NCBI GenBank assembly: GCA_023421795.1 | Contig: JAEZSO010000002.1 | Coordinates: forward strand, 186,001-250,000 | Source: Cyanobacteria bacterium OH_PDB_230 | GTDB lineage: Bacteria; Cyanobacteriota; Vampirovibrionia; Gastranaerophilales; Gastranaerophilaceae | DNA length: 64,000 nt | Direction of reading: 5' to 3' | In this document: positions 31,988 through 40,935 of the stretch, piece after piece | How the letters are laid out: the number at the start of each line of letters is the position of its first letter | How positions within the stretch are numbered: position 1 is the first letter of the stretch | The notes under the pieces: model-generated | Databases searched by the model: none | What the model was told of the DNA's origin: nothing | What the model saw: only the letters and a program-made list of their open reading frames with translations | Made by a program: the position numbers and the translations under genes

Positions 31988-32819
31988 GATAGATAGTGAC
32001 AGCATAAATTTAGGCGAATCGTTTGTTTTTAATGCTGAGTCAAATAAAATAGCTGAGGAAAACAAACTCAAAGCTCTCTCTATTATTCAGCAAGCTCAAA
32101 CGCAAGCCCAGACTATTGTTGAACAGGCAAAAAACAGCGCAGAACAAGAAGCTTTAGCGGTTGCTGATTTGATAAAAGAAGAAGCGACAAAAACCGGTTA
32201 TCAAGAAGGGTTTGAAAAAGGCTATCAAGATGGGCTTGATAAAATAAATGTCGAGATGGCTGAAAAGGTTTATTTGTTTAATAGCTTTGTTGAGAGTGCT
32301 TTTGACGTTAAAAAACGGATTATCAAGTCTTTGCATTTGGATATTATAAATCTGGTTTCAGAAATTTCAAGAAAGATTTGCCAAAAACAACTGGAGATGG
32401 ATGATGAGGTTTTGTCTAACATCATAAAAGCGGCCATTGCTCTTTTAAAAGAAAAAGAAACCGTCACTATTATCGTAAATCCTGTTATGAGAGAAGCTGT
32501 CTCCCAGATTGCAGAACAGATAAAATCTCAAAACAGTCTTATATCAAACATAAAAATCGTGGAAAACGTATCGCTTTCTGCAGATGGGACTATAGTAGAG
32601 GGTCTTTCGGGTAGAATTGATTCAAGAATAAGCTCTCAAATAGACGAAATACTTCAAAAATTGTTGGTGAAGGTTCAGGTTTCTTCAGAAGAAGAACTTG
32701 TAGAAGAAAGTGAAAGATATTTGGAAGAAATTAAAAAAATAGAGAATTCGGATTTTAAAAATGACAGCGCCGAAACGATTATTTCTTCCGATGAACAAAA
32801 TATTGAACCGGATGTTTAA
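31980..32819 (+). CDS. fliH: Flagellar assembly protein FliH
   Basis: Regulator of the export ATPase FliI. 279 residues starting at TTG 31980 (MSRIDSDSINL), overlapping the end of fliG by 8 bp. A long coiled coil at about 20-100 has an E/Q-rich pattern, followed by the G-x-x-x-G-type segment GYQEGFEKGYQDGLDK that mimics the FliH family glycine repeats, then a helical domain (LVSEISRKICQKQLEM) and a strand domain (VTIIVNPVMREAV). The acidic tail of 50 residues is extra. Position before fliI confirms the assignment. Confidence 0.9.
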   Translation: MSRIDSDSINLGESFVFNAESNKIAEENKLKALSIIQQAQTQAQTIVEQAKNSAEQEALAVADLIKEEATKTGYQEGFEKGYQDGLDKINVEMAEKVYLFNSFVESAFDVKKRIIKSLHLDIINLVSEISRKICQKQLEMDDEVLSNIIKAAIALLKEKETVTIIVNPVMREAVSQIAEQIKSQNSLISNIKIVENVSLSADGTIVEGLSGRIDSRISSQIDEILQKLLVKVQVSSEEELVEESERYLEEIKKIENSDFKNDSAETIISSDEQNIEPDV

Positions 32820-32821
32820 TT

Positions 32822-34135
32822 ATGTTGCTCGATAAATATAAACAAACAATCGAAAACACAAAACCTCTAAGACAAATAGGCAAAGTAATAGAAATAATAG
32901 GTCTTATTATAGAAGCCGATGGTCCAGAGGCAAGTATTGGCGACCTTTGTTATATTTACAACAAAATGGACGAAAAACCTGTTGCCGTTGAGGTGGTAGG
33001 TTTTAAAGAGTCAAGAATTTTGCTTATGCCTTTAGGTTCTATGGACGGCTTGAGGCCCGGGGCTACAGTTATTTCAACAGGTGAACCCATGCAGGTAAAA
33101 GTCGGGAATCAGCTTATTGGAAGAGTGTTAGACGGTCTGGGCAACCCGATTGATACATTGGGAGAAATTACGACGCAGGAATTATACCCTACACAGGCAG
33201 AACTTATAAACCCCATGGCAAGAGAGTTGATTCGCTCTCCTTTATCTCTTGGAATCCGTGCTATAGATGCCTTTTGCACCTTGGGAAAAGGTCAAAGGAT
33301 GGGAGTATTCGCAGGTTCAGGGGTTGGTAAAAGTACAACGCTCGCTATGATGGCTAAAAATACAAGCGCGGATTTAAACGTGCTAGCCCTGATAGGAGAG
33401 CGTGGAAGAGAAGTAAGAGAATTTATTGAATCAACACTCGGACCCGAAGGCATGAAGAGATCTATCGTCGTTGTAGCAACATCTGAGCAGCCTTCCTTAG
33501 TCAAGATTAAGGCCGCATTCGTCGCCATGTCCATAGCGGAATATTTTAGAGATCAGGGAAAAGATGTTCTTTTTATGCTTGACAGTGTTACCAGGATTGC
33601 AATGGCTCAAAGAGAAGTCGGGCTTGCCGTAGGTGAACCCCCTGCAACCAGAGGCTATACTCCATCTGTATTTGCCTTGATGCCGAAGTTTCTCGAAAGA
33701 GCAGGAAGCAACGAAAAAGGTACAATAACAGGCCTTTATACTGTACTTGTTGAAGGGGACGACTTTAATGAACCCATCTCAGACACAGCAAGAAGTATTT
33801 TGGACGGGCACATCATGCTCTCTCGTGAACTTGCTCATAAAAACCATTATCCGGCTGTAGACGTTCTTCAAAGTATTTCAAGGGTAATGAGTGAAGTAGT
33901 TTCAAAAGAGCAGAAAAATGCAGCAGCAAAAATCAGAAACCTGCTTGCCGTATACAAGAAAAATGAAGATTTGATCAATATAGGTGCTTACGTAAAAGGT
34001 TCTGATCCTAACATAGATAGATCTATTATGTTCATGGATGAAATCAACGCTTTCTTAAAGCAAAGCGTGAGCGAGAAGAACGAATTTGAAGAAACAATAA
34101 ACAAGATGATAGAAATCTCGACGAAGATAAATTGA
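32822..34135 (+). CDS. fliI: Flagellum-specific ATPase FliI
   Basis: Type III export ATPase that unfolds and feeds substrates to the gate. 437 residues. Walker A is GVFAGSGVGKSTTLAM near residue 166; LALIGERGREVREFIE is the F1-beta-type signature; DSVTRIAMAQREVGLAVGEPPATRGY is conserved in FliI/SctN (here cited in part). It starts 2 bp after fliH. The usual next gene, fliJ, is missing; the next gene lies on the other strand. Confidence 0.97.
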   Translation: MLLDKYKQTIENTKPLRQIGKVIEIIGLIIEADGPEASIGDLCYIYNKMDEKPVAVEVVGFKESRILLMPLGSMDGLRPGATVISTGEPMQVKVGNQLIGRVLDGLGNPIDTLGEITTQELYPTQAELINPMARELIRSPLSLGIRAIDAFCTLGKGQRMGVFAGSGVGKSTTLAMMAKNTSADLNVLALIGERGREVREFIESTLGPEGMKRSIVVVATSEQPSLVKIKAAFVAMSIAEYFRDQGKDVLFMLDSVTRIAMAQREVGLAVGEPPATRGYTPSVFALMPKFLERAGSNEKGTITGLYTVLVEGDDFNEPISDTARSILDGHIMLSRELAHKNHYPAVDVLQSISRVMSEVVSKEQKNAAAKIRNLLAVYKKNEDLINIGAYVKGSDPNIDRSIMFMDEINAFLKQSVSEKNEFEETINKMIEISTKIN

Positions 34136-34178
34136 TGGGGCTTTTAAATTCATCCTTTTATAGCGTTCTTTTTGAAAC

Positions 34179-34216
34179 AAAAAATTAACCCCGATTAAAC
34201 GAATTCAATCAGGGCT
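34179..34216 (-). terminator. Intrinsic terminator of the coaD unit
   Basis: Read on the minus strand: AGCCCTGATT (complement of 34207-34216), ten-base loop, AATCGGGGTT (complement of 34187-34196) then AATTTTTTG. Counting G-U pairs the 10-bp stem is complete. It lies 28 bp after the coiled-coil gene. Confidence 0.7.
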
Positions 34217-34243
34217 AAAATGTTAGTTTATTTGAAAGTTTGG

Positions 34244-34822
34244 TTATTCTAAAATATACTGTTCTTCTTGTGTATACATATTAGGCATTGAATTATAATT
34301 GTCAGCCTTTTGTTTTTCCAAATATATTTGGCCGTTTCTTACGATTTGTTGAAGTTGGTTTAAGTCGGTTTCTAAATTGTTTAATATTTGCTCAGCGTAA
34401 TTTTCAGCGCCTTCTCTTGTCTTCATTGCTTCTTGCATAGCAAGCATTTTTGTTGTTTCTGCTTCTTTTATTGCCTGAGCTCTTATTTCTTCGCAATCAG
34501 TTATGACTTGTTCTCTTATTTTAGAAGCTTCTTGCTGAACAGCTCTTAAAAGTTCTGATTCGCTTAATATTCTTGCAGCTTCGTTTTGGGCATCATTAAT
34601 GATTCTTTCTGCTCTGTTTTGAGCTTCAAGGTGAATCTCATCTCTTCTTTTTAATATTAGTTCAGCTTCTTTTATGTCTTCAGGTATCGAAGCATCTATT
34701 CTGTCGAGGGTAGCTTCCATTTCAGCTGTTTTAAGCATTACGAAACCTGGAATAAAATGGAATCCTCTTTCCAGCAAGTAGTTTGCCTTTCCTAAAAGTT
34801 CTTTTATGCGAAGCTGTGTCAT
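34244..34822 (-). CDS. Coiled-coil protein, DivIVA-like or ATP-synthase-b-like
   Basis: 192 residues. After an N-terminal head (MTQLRIKELLGKANYLLERG and a short hydrophobic IPGFVML patch) comes a helix of about 120 residues rich in E, A, R and Q, with AQNRAERIINDAQNEAARIL and similar 11-residue-like repeats, and a polar tail. No membrane helix. The pattern is shared by DivIVA-like division proteins and ATP synthase stalk subunits; I cannot decide between these. It follows coaD by 14 bp, and AAGGAAGG precedes the ATG. Confidence 0.65.
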   Translation of the reverse strand: MTQLRIKELLGKANYLLERGFHFIPGFVMLKTAEMEATLDRIDASIPEDIKEAELILKRRDEIHLEAQNRAERIINDAQNEAARILSESELLRAVQQEASKIREQVITDCEEIRAQAIKEAETTKMLAMQEAMKTREGAENYAEQILNNLETDLNQLQQIVRNGQIYLEKQKADNYNSMPNMYTQEEQYILE

Positions 34823-34836
34823 TGTTTTACCTTCCT

Positions 34837-35337
34837 TTATATTTTTTCTTTGAGATATTCTGTTACAGGCGAGGGGACAAATTTTGAAATATCACCTTTC
34901 ATTTTTGCAACCTCTTTGATTGTACTTGAAGAAATAAAGTTGTACTTTGGTTTTGTGATAAGGAAAACGGTGTTTATGTCCGGCGCAAGAGCGCTGTTTG
35001 TTTGAGATAGTTGCATTTCATATTCAAAATCTGAAACTGCTCTTAATCCTCTTATAAGTATTTTTGCGTCTTTTTTTCTGGCATAATCAATAGTTAATCC
35101 GTCAAAACTATCGACTTCAACATTTTCGAGGTATTTGCAAGATTCTTTTATTAATTTTAGTCTGTCCTCGATGGGTAAAAAGGATTTTTTGGAACTATTT
35201 TCCAGTACTGCTATGATTACTTTGTCAAAGATGCCTGCGGCTCTTTCAAGAACATCTAAATGCCCTTTAGTTATAGGATCAAAGCTTCCTGGATAAATTG
35301 CCGTTTTCAATTTGGTTCTTTCTTGATTTGAGTACAT
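34837..35337 (-). CDS. coaD: Phosphopantetheine adenylyltransferase
   Basis: Transfers AMP to 4'-phosphopantetheine, the penultimate step of CoA synthesis. 166 residues: TAIYPGSFDPITKGHLDVLERA with the nucleotidyltransferase T-x-G-H motif, LIRGLRAVSDFEYE, and FISSSTIKEVAKM with the I-S-S-S/T motif. All expected substrate residues are visible. Followed by the coiled-coil protein in one unit. Confidence 0.97.
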   Translation of the reverse strand: MYSNQERTKLKTAIYPGSFDPITKGHLDVLERAAGIFDKVIIAVLENSSKKSFLPIEDRLKLIKESCKYLENVEVDSFDGLTIDYARKKDAKILIRGLRAVSDFEYEMQLSQTNSALAPDINTVFLITKPKYNFISSSTIKEVAKMKGDISKFVPSPVTEYLKEKI

Positions 35338-35404
35338 GTTATCACAACATAATTATATTCTAATCATGAAATAAAAAATTCTAAAGAACTGTAAATATTT
35401 ATTA

Positions 35405-35701
35405 TTATTTACAATACTTTCTCTTTTTTCCGCCAAATAGAATCGAAACTACTCCTAAAATATTTACGACATCAAATAATTGTTTGTTAGATTGATCTAT
35501 TTTCAGATTTTTTGCCTGAATATTTGCCATTCTGAGGCCGACCCTGACTTCAAGCAATATAGGTATGATTTGGTTTTTTGCTTCAATTATTTCTTTGGTT
35601 ATTTTTCTTACGCTGCCGCTTAACTTTGCCAAATTGAAAATTAGAAATCCGGCAAATATCACTTCTATTAATATAGCGAGCATTATTAAAATAACAAACA
35701 T
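35405..35701 (-). CDS. Small membrane protein with cytoplasmic coiled segment
   Basis: 98 residues: an N-terminal membrane helix (MFVILIMLAILIEVIFAGFL), a helical stretch of about 50 residues (SVRKITKEIIEAKNQIIP), and a short second hydrophobic patch near the C-terminus (VVNILGVVSILFG) followed by a basic end. This resembles DUF948/YtxG-like proteins in layout, but no sequence match is claimed. It lies 67 bp upstream of coaD and may share its transcript. Confidence 0.6.
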   Translation of the reverse strand: MFVILIMLAILIEVIFAGFLIFNLAKLSGSVRKITKEIIEAKNQIIPILLEVRVGLRMANIQAKNLKIDQSNKQLFDVVNILGVVSILFGGKKRKYCK

Positions 35702-35784
35702 TAAGAACTCTTTTGATAATCTGTAAATTTATACTATTATAGTTTATTATAAACATTTCATAAATAGGCTTAGTAAATTATTTT

Positions 35785-37131
35785 ATGGATAAATTTAAAT
35801 TTTATATATCTTTATTGACTGGAAATCTTTTAATATTGATGCTCAGACTTTTCACAAAATCAGCCGCAACTTCATTGCCGGGCCTGGTCAGCTTGAAAAT
35901 TTGCCCTGAGTTCTTGTCTTTTGTCCAAAAATACGAAACAAAAGGCATAATCAATATAACAGGAACTAACGGGAAGACAACTACAGCGGGTTTGTTTGCT
36001 TCGATGTTGACTGAAGATAAAAATAAAGTTTTGCACAACGAAAAAGGCGCAAATATGCTGACCGGCATCGTGAGCGCACTTCTTGGCGGGGTCGGGTTTT
36101 TAAAGAAAAACGACTATTTTGTATTAGAATCTGATGAAGCTTATCTTACAAGGCTTTATGACGATTTAAAGGCCGATTACCTTTTAATTACAAACCTTTT
36201 TAGGGACCAGTTGGACAGGTACGGAGAGCTTGATACAACCTTTAAAAAAATCCAAGAAGCGATCGATAAAAACAAATCTTTAAAAGTTGTGTTAAATGCA
36301 GATGATCCAATGGTGGCCCTCTTGGGTAAAGAAAATGAGAGAATTTTCTTCGGTTTTGAAAACATTAAATTTATGTTTGACACAGTTGATGCCAAAGCTC
36401 CTGCGGAGTCTGTCAATTGCATAAATTGCGGCGCCAGCTTAATTTATAAAAAAAGATTTTATGCTCATTTAGGGGAATATGAGTGTTCTTGCGGTTACAA
36501 AAGACCCGAGCTCAACTATAGCGCTGATGCTATGATTTTTCTGGATTATTCTATTATTAATATAAAATACGATGACAAAGAAATTAATTTCAGGGTAAAT
36601 TTACCGGGGTTATACAATGTTTATAATGCTCTTGCGGCTACAAGCATGGCTTTGGAGCTTGGCGTTTCCCCTGACACAATTCAAAAAGCTTTAGATGATT
36701 ACAAATCAGTCTTTGGAAGAGCTGAAACCCTAGATTTAAAAGGAAAAAAAGTTTTTGTTCAGCTTATAAAAAATCCAGTAGGGGCCAGCGAAGTTTTAAG
36801 GCTTATCGGAGACAATAAAAATTCCAAACTCCTTGTTATGTTGAACGACAACTATGCCGACGGAAGAGATGTCTCTTGGATTTGGGATGCTAATTTTGAA
36901 CTTCTAAAAGATTACAAACAGAAGATTGTAGTTTCCGGTGACAGGGCTTATGATATGGCTGTAAGGCTCAAATACGCAGGAGTCTCAGAAGATCAGTTCA
37001 TCATAAAAAAAGACATAAAAGAGGCTATAAATCACTCCCTATCGCTTTTAGAACGTGATGAAACACTTTTGGTATTGCCCACATATACAGCTTTGCTTAA
37101 AATGCAGCAGATTACAAGAAAAATGAAATAA
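35785..37131 (+). CDS. murT: Lipid II isoglutaminyl synthase subunit MurT
   Basis: Mur-ligase-like partner of the glutamine amidotransferase GatD; together they amidate D-Glu of lipid II. 448 residues: a hydrophobic N-terminal helix, P-loop ITGTNGKTTTAGL near residue 60, middle-domain NLFRDQLDRYGELD, and the MurT-specific zinc ribbon Cys212-x2-Cys215 and Cys234-x-Cys236 inserted in the central domain. The C-terminal DUF1727 part has NDNYADGRDVSWIWDANFE with the proposed catalytic Asp. No gatD follows; the next gene is a GGDEF protein on the other strand. Confidence 0.9.
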   Translation: MDKFKFYISLLTGNLLILMLRLFTKSAATSLPGLVSLKICPEFLSFVQKYETKGIINITGTNGKTTTAGLFASMLTEDKNKVLHNEKGANMLTGIVSALLGGVGFLKKNDYFVLESDEAYLTRLYDDLKADYLLITNLFRDQLDRYGELDTTFKKIQEAIDKNKSLKVVLNADDPMVALLGKENERIFFGFENIKFMFDTVDAKAPAESVNCINCGASLIYKKRFYAHLGEYECSCGYKRPELNYSADAMIFLDYSIINIKYDDKEINFRVNLPGLYNVYNALAATSMALELGVSPDTIQKALDDYKSVFGRAETLDLKGKKVFVQLIKNPVGASEVLRLIGDNKNSKLLVMLNDNYADGRDVSWIWDANFELLKDYKQKIVVSGDRAYDMAVRLKYAGVSEDQFIIKKDIKEAINHSLSLLERDETLLVLPTYTALLKMQQITRKMK

Positions 37132-37144
37132 TCGCTTGAAAAAG

Positions 37145-38734
37145 CTAGTCACACCTGTAAAAACCGTCTAAGGTATATTCGTATACACAGTTTTTACCGT
37201 CATTTTTTGCTTTATATAAGGCTTTATCGGCTGAATCTATTAATTCCTGTTCGTTTTGAGCGTACGCCGGGAATTCGGAAATACCTATACTTATTGTCGG
37301 TTTGATAGTTGTCATTTCGTCAACATCAACAACGATTTTGCTTATATTTTGTCTTAATCTTTCTGCAATTATTCTTGCATCTTTTCCGCTGGTCTCAGGA
37401 AGGATTACCGTGAACTCCTCGCCGCCGTATCTTGCAGGAATATCGATGTTTCTTACGGTACTTTTTATGGTTGCGGCTATTTCTTTTAAGACTCTGTCCC
37501 CAACGAGGTGACCGTAAGTATCGTTTATGTTTTTAAAATTATCAATATCCATCATCAACAGAGATAATACATGGTTATAGCGTTTTGCACGCTTGAGTTC
37601 TGTTTCGAGAAGTGAATAAAAATGCCTGTATATGTACAATTTTGTAAGCCCATCTTTAGTCGCAAGCTCATACAGTTTCGCATTGTCAATTGCTATTGCG
37701 GCCTGATTGGCAAGAGCTTCAATAAATTCAAGGTCTTGTTTGTTGAAAAGCTTGTTATATTTTTTGTTTGTAATGTTTATTACACCGATTGCTTCACCCT
37801 TGGCGACCAGAGGAACGCAGATGAGAGAAGATACATTTCCCATCGCTGATTTTGTGAAGCGAGGATCGTTCTGTCCCAGATTTGTTATGATAGATTTTTT
37901 CTCAGCAAAAACTTTTCCTGCTATTCCTTCGTTAACTTTTATCTTGGAACATTCAATTACGCCGTTGTTTATGTCAAATTCGTATTTAGAATCCTGAAGG
38001 CCGTAGACTACTTTAACCTGAAGAGTGTTATCCGTGTAGTCATAAAGCATTAGAGAGCCTTTTTCCGCCTCAATCGTTTCTAAAGCTTTTCCTAAAATCA
38101 CCTGTATCAGGCCTTTTAAATCATCTATAAAATTCACCGCCTGAGATATGTTGTATAAAATGGAAAGGTTGTGAAGGGACTTATGCAGGTCTTTTATTTG
38201 TGATTCTTGTTCTTTTTGTTTTGCGTATTTTATTAGAAGAGGTTCTATGCAATGGAAAATCTTGTTTAAAGATAAAATTTCTTCATCAGAAAGTTCCTGA
38301 TCGTAGTCTTTTGCTCCAACAGAGCAAATGCAGAAAGGCACTTCTTCTTTATAAAATACTCTGAAGAACTTGCTGTTTGTCGACTGAAGTCCGTATGTTT
38401 CCCAAAATGTTTTGTAAATTGGGGTTCCGTCAGGATTGGTTACCGTGATAAGTTTATCTTTTGCCAACGTTAAAAACGGAGCATTTTCAATATCAAATTC
38501 AAAGTTCTTTGAATTTGCACCGGAAAGGTTTTTAGACTGAAAGATATTATTTTGTCTTGTGAAAAAATAAATATCTTTTATGTTTAAGGTAGAGGAAATA
38601 AAAAATCCTATTTTAGAAATTAAATCCTCCATTGAATAAGCTTGATTAGATATTATATTGAGCTCAAACAGGTTGTTCAGTTCTAAAAAATTTTTTTGTA
38701 AATTATGGATTTTGTCGGATAGATTTTGACTCAT
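37145..38734 (-). CDS. GAF-GGDEF diguanylate cyclase
   Basis: 529 residues, soluble. Residues 1-180 form a divergent GAF-like input, a short coiled helix follows, residues about 200-355 are a GAF domain (GSLMLYDYTDNTLQV, ICVPLVAKGEAIGVINITNK, ALANQAAIAIDNAKLYE), and 365-525 the GGDEF domain: DGLTKLYIYRHF, LLMMDIDNFKNIND and the active YGGEEF. RNID, five residues before GGEEF, is an intact inhibitory I-site. It should make c-di-GMP under product control. The gene is convergent with murT (14 bp). Confidence 0.94.
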   Translation of the reverse strand: MSQNLSDKIHNLQKNFLELNNLFELNIISNQAYSMEDLISKIGFFISSTLNIKDIYFFTRQNNIFQSKNLSGANSKNFEFDIENAPFLTLAKDKLITVTNPDGTPIYKTFWETYGLQSTNSKFFRVFYKEEVPFCICSVGAKDYDQELSDEEILSLNKIFHCIEPLLIKYAKQKEQESQIKDLHKSLHNLSILYNISQAVNFIDDLKGLIQVILGKALETIEAEKGSLMLYDYTDNTLQVKVVYGLQDSKYEFDINNGVIECSKIKVNEGIAGKVFAEKKSIITNLGQNDPRFTKSAMGNVSSLICVPLVAKGEAIGVINITNKKYNKLFNKQDLEFIEALANQAAIAIDNAKLYELATKDGLTKLYIYRHFYSLLETELKRAKRYNHVLSLLMMDIDNFKNINDTYGHLVGDRVLKEIAATIKSTVRNIDIPARYGGEEFTVILPETSGKDARIIAERLRQNISKIVVDVDEMTTIKPTISIGISEFPAYAQNEQELIDSADKALYKAKNDGKNCVYEYTLDGFYRCD

Positions 38735-38808
38735 GACTCCATTATAAGCGAAATAGTACTATATTATAATACTATAATTAAAGTATTGTATAAATCAAAT
38801 AACCAAAA

Positions 38809-39108
38809 CTATTGAGGTTTTTTGCGGTTGGTTTTAAATGCAGCGTTCACAGCAGCTACTGCAACGTTTGCTGACGCAAATAAAGCTACATTGGATATCA
38901 AGGAATTAAGTAAGGCTGTCTTGCCTTTTTTTACGTCAAATAAAGACCATGCAGCACCCATTATTGCGCTCAAAGGCAATGTCTTTTTCATGTCGGTTAC
39001 AAAATGATCCCCGAATTCTTTGAATTTACCTTGCGGTTGTTTTGGTTCAGACAAATTTTGTTTGAATGTTACGTTATTTTGATTAAAATTGTTTATGCTG
39101 TTTATCAT
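38809..39108 (-). CDS. Small hypothetical protein with hydrophobic C-terminal half
   Basis: Not recognised. 99 residues from ATG 39108, which has AAGGGTG 5 nt upstream; the frame is open further but overlaps ribD. It starts MINSINNFNQNNVTFKQN (N-V-x-F motif), is polar up to residue 40, and then has two hydrophobic stretches (LPLSAIMGAAWSLFD and ISNVALFASANVAVAAVNAAF) that could be membrane helices or a small all-alpha fold. The gene is probably co-oriented with but separate from ribD (58 bp). Confidence 0.55.
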   Translation of the reverse strand: MINSINNFNQNNVTFKQNLSEPKQPQGKFKEFGDHFVTDMKKTLPLSAIMGAAWSLFDVKKGKTALLNSLISNVALFASANVAVAAVNAAFKTNRKKPQ

Positions 39109-39166
39109 GACTTCACCCTTCTTGCATGTTATAAACCGAAAACTTATAAAAATTGCTAGCTGAAAT

Positions 39167-40261
39167 TTATTTTTTAAAAAAAGCTTCAATCATTATATCA
39201 GGTTTTAGGTTTTTGACCTCAGTAATCTCAAGGTTTTTTGTATTATTTATGTCGTTTAAACGGAATCCTTCTACGAAGCTTATTGAACCTTTGTCTCCGA
39301 GGATTTTAGGTGCGATGAATTGAATCAACTTATCAGCCAGATTGTTTTTGATAATCGCATAATTTAAGTTTGCGCCTGCTTCTACAAGAATGCTCTTTGT
39401 TCCTTTCTTATAAAGAGTATCAAAGGCTTCTTCGAGATTGATTTTTTCATTTTTAACAGAGCAATTTATAAATTCTATATGCTTCTGGTATTTTTGTTTA
39501 GCCGTTTCTGGCATGTCTTTGTCTGTGATGATGTAGATTTTTGTTCCGTCGTTTTTGTAGACTTTACTTTTTGGGTCGGTTTTTAATTTTGAATCTACCA
39601 CAATCCTTATAGGGTTTTTGCCGTTTTTGAGCCTGCAATTCAAGCTGGGATTATCTTTCATTATGGTATTTGAGCCTGTTAAAATTGCATCGTATTTGTT
39701 TCTTAACTTTTGGACAATTTTTCTTGATTTTTCAGACGTTATCCACTTTGAACTGCCGTTTTCACAAGCTATTTTCCCGTCCAGTGTAGTTGCTGTTTTT
39801 ATTGCTACAAAGGGTTTTTCCTCCATGTGATCTTTTACGAATACTTCGTTTAGTTTTCTGCATTCATCTTCTAAAATGCCCGTTATTACTTCTATTCCGG
39901 CGTCTTTTAGTTTTTTTATTCCGTTTTCATAGACAACAGGATTTGGGTCTCTCATCCCGACAACGACCCTTTTGATACCTTCTCGTATGATCATGTCGGC
40001 ACAAGGAGGAGTTTTCCCATGGTGAGAACAAGGTTCAAGATTAACCGCGATAGAAAGTCCTCTAACGCTTTGTCCTGCATTTTTAACCGCATTTACTTCA
40101 GCGTGGGCTTCTCCGTATTTTTCATGGTAGCCTTTTGAAATTATATTGAAATCATCATCGAAAATAACCGCACCTACCATAGGGTTAGGAGAGGTTTTTC
40201 CTTCAGCTTTCTGGGCAAGTTTTAAACATTCTCTCATCAATTTTTCATATTTTTTTTGCAT
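39167..40261 (-). CDS. ribD: Riboflavin biosynthesis protein RibD (deaminase/reductase)
   Basis: Bifunctional enzyme for the second and third steps of riboflavin synthesis. 364 residues: the N-terminal cytidine-deaminase-like domain has NPMVGAVIF, HAEVNAVKNA (zinc His and catalytic Glu) and LEPCSHHGKTPPCADMI (two zinc cysteines); the C-terminal reductase has KTATTLDGKIACENGSSKW, GSNTIMKDNPSLNCR and ILVEAGANL. Both halves look intact. No other rib gene and no FMN-riboswitch-like structure is adjacent. It starts 1 bp after the upstream exported protein. Confidence 0.96.
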   Translation of the reverse strand: MQKKYEKLMRECLKLAQKAEGKTSPNPMVGAVIFDDDFNIISKGYHEKYGEAHAEVNAVKNAGQSVRGLSIAVNLEPCSHHGKTPPCADMIIREGIKRVVVGMRDPNPVVYENGIKKLKDAGIEVITGILEDECRKLNEVFVKDHMEEKPFVAIKTATTLDGKIACENGSSKWITSEKSRKIVQKLRNKYDAILTGSNTIMKDNPSLNCRLKNGKNPIRIVVDSKLKTDPKSKVYKNDGTKIYIITDKDMPETAKQKYQKHIEFINCSVKNEKINLEEAFDTLYKKGTKSILVEAGANLNYAIIKNNLADKLIQFIAPKILGDKGSISFVEGFRLNDINNTKNLEITEVKNLKPDIMIEAFFKK

Positions 40262-40262
40262 G

Positions 40263-40865
40263 TTATTTTACTTTTCTGAAAAATTCTTCTGTAATAATTT
40301 GAGAATATTTATCGTCATTGTTTGCAGAAGCAAGAATAACATTTTTGCCTTGAGAATTTTTAGCCAGGCCGATGATTCCTGAAATATGGCCTATTGGAAG
40401 ATTGATTGTGTCAGCTTCAAATCTGACGTATGGAACAACCTGATTCATTGCTTTAAAAGAGCCTTTTTTAGTTATTTCAAAGTTTTCCAACCTTACCAGC
40501 TGATACTGGAATTTATTGTTTAAATCTTTTAACTTTTTATTTATCGCACCTGTTTTGAAATCTTGTTTAGTTATAAGGTCTTCACTTTTAGGATCAATCA
40601 TTGCCATTTTTTGACCTGACCCTTTATGTTCAGCCAAAACCAGATGATAACCCATTAAACTTGCGGTTTTGTCTATAATATATTCATCACTTATCTGCGA
40701 GAGATCAGCGATATTTTTTGCTTTTTGAATAAGAACTTCCTGAGAAGGCGTCGTGTATTCACCAAACTTTTCTTTTACAAAATCCACCCCTCCTAGTGAC
40801 TGGAATCCAATGTAGGCAAGAATTACTATGATTATTTTGAATATTGTGGTTAAGCAACCTTTCAT
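40263..40865 (-). CDS. Membrane-anchored hypothetical protein
   Basis: Not recognised. 200 residues with one N-terminal hydrophobic segment (MKGCLTTIFKIIIVILAYIG) that can be a signal anchor, then a soluble domain of strands and helices (ASLMGYHLVLAEHKGSGQKM, YVRFEADTINLPIGHIS, NVILASANNDDKY). It lacks a lipobox. The stop is 1 bp from the ribD start, so both are likely in one transcript, which begins divergently from mutS. Confidence 0.6.
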   Translation of the reverse strand: MKGCLTTIFKIIIVILAYIGFQSLGGVDFVKEKFGEYTTPSQEVLIQKAKNIADLSQISDEYIIDKTASLMGYHLVLAEHKGSGQKMAMIDPKSEDLITKQDFKTGAINKKLKDLNNKFQYQLVRLENFEITKKGSFKAMNQVVPYVRFEADTINLPIGHISGIIGLAKNSQGKNVILASANNDDKYSQIITEEFFRKVK

Positions 40866-40891
40866 TACAACTCCTTTAAAAAAATTGTATT

Positions 40892-40920
40892 TTCAATTGA
40901 AATGAACTAAAATTTATAAT
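40892..40920 (+). promoter_or_regulatory. Candidate mutS promoter
   Basis: TTCAAT (40892-40897), 17-bp spacer and a perfect TATAAT (40915-40920). The mutS ATG is only 15 bp after the -10 box, so a transcript from here would have a leader of about 9 nt, and no ribosome binding site is visible. Confidence 0.5.
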
Positions 40921-40935
40921 AAATTTAGTATAGCT

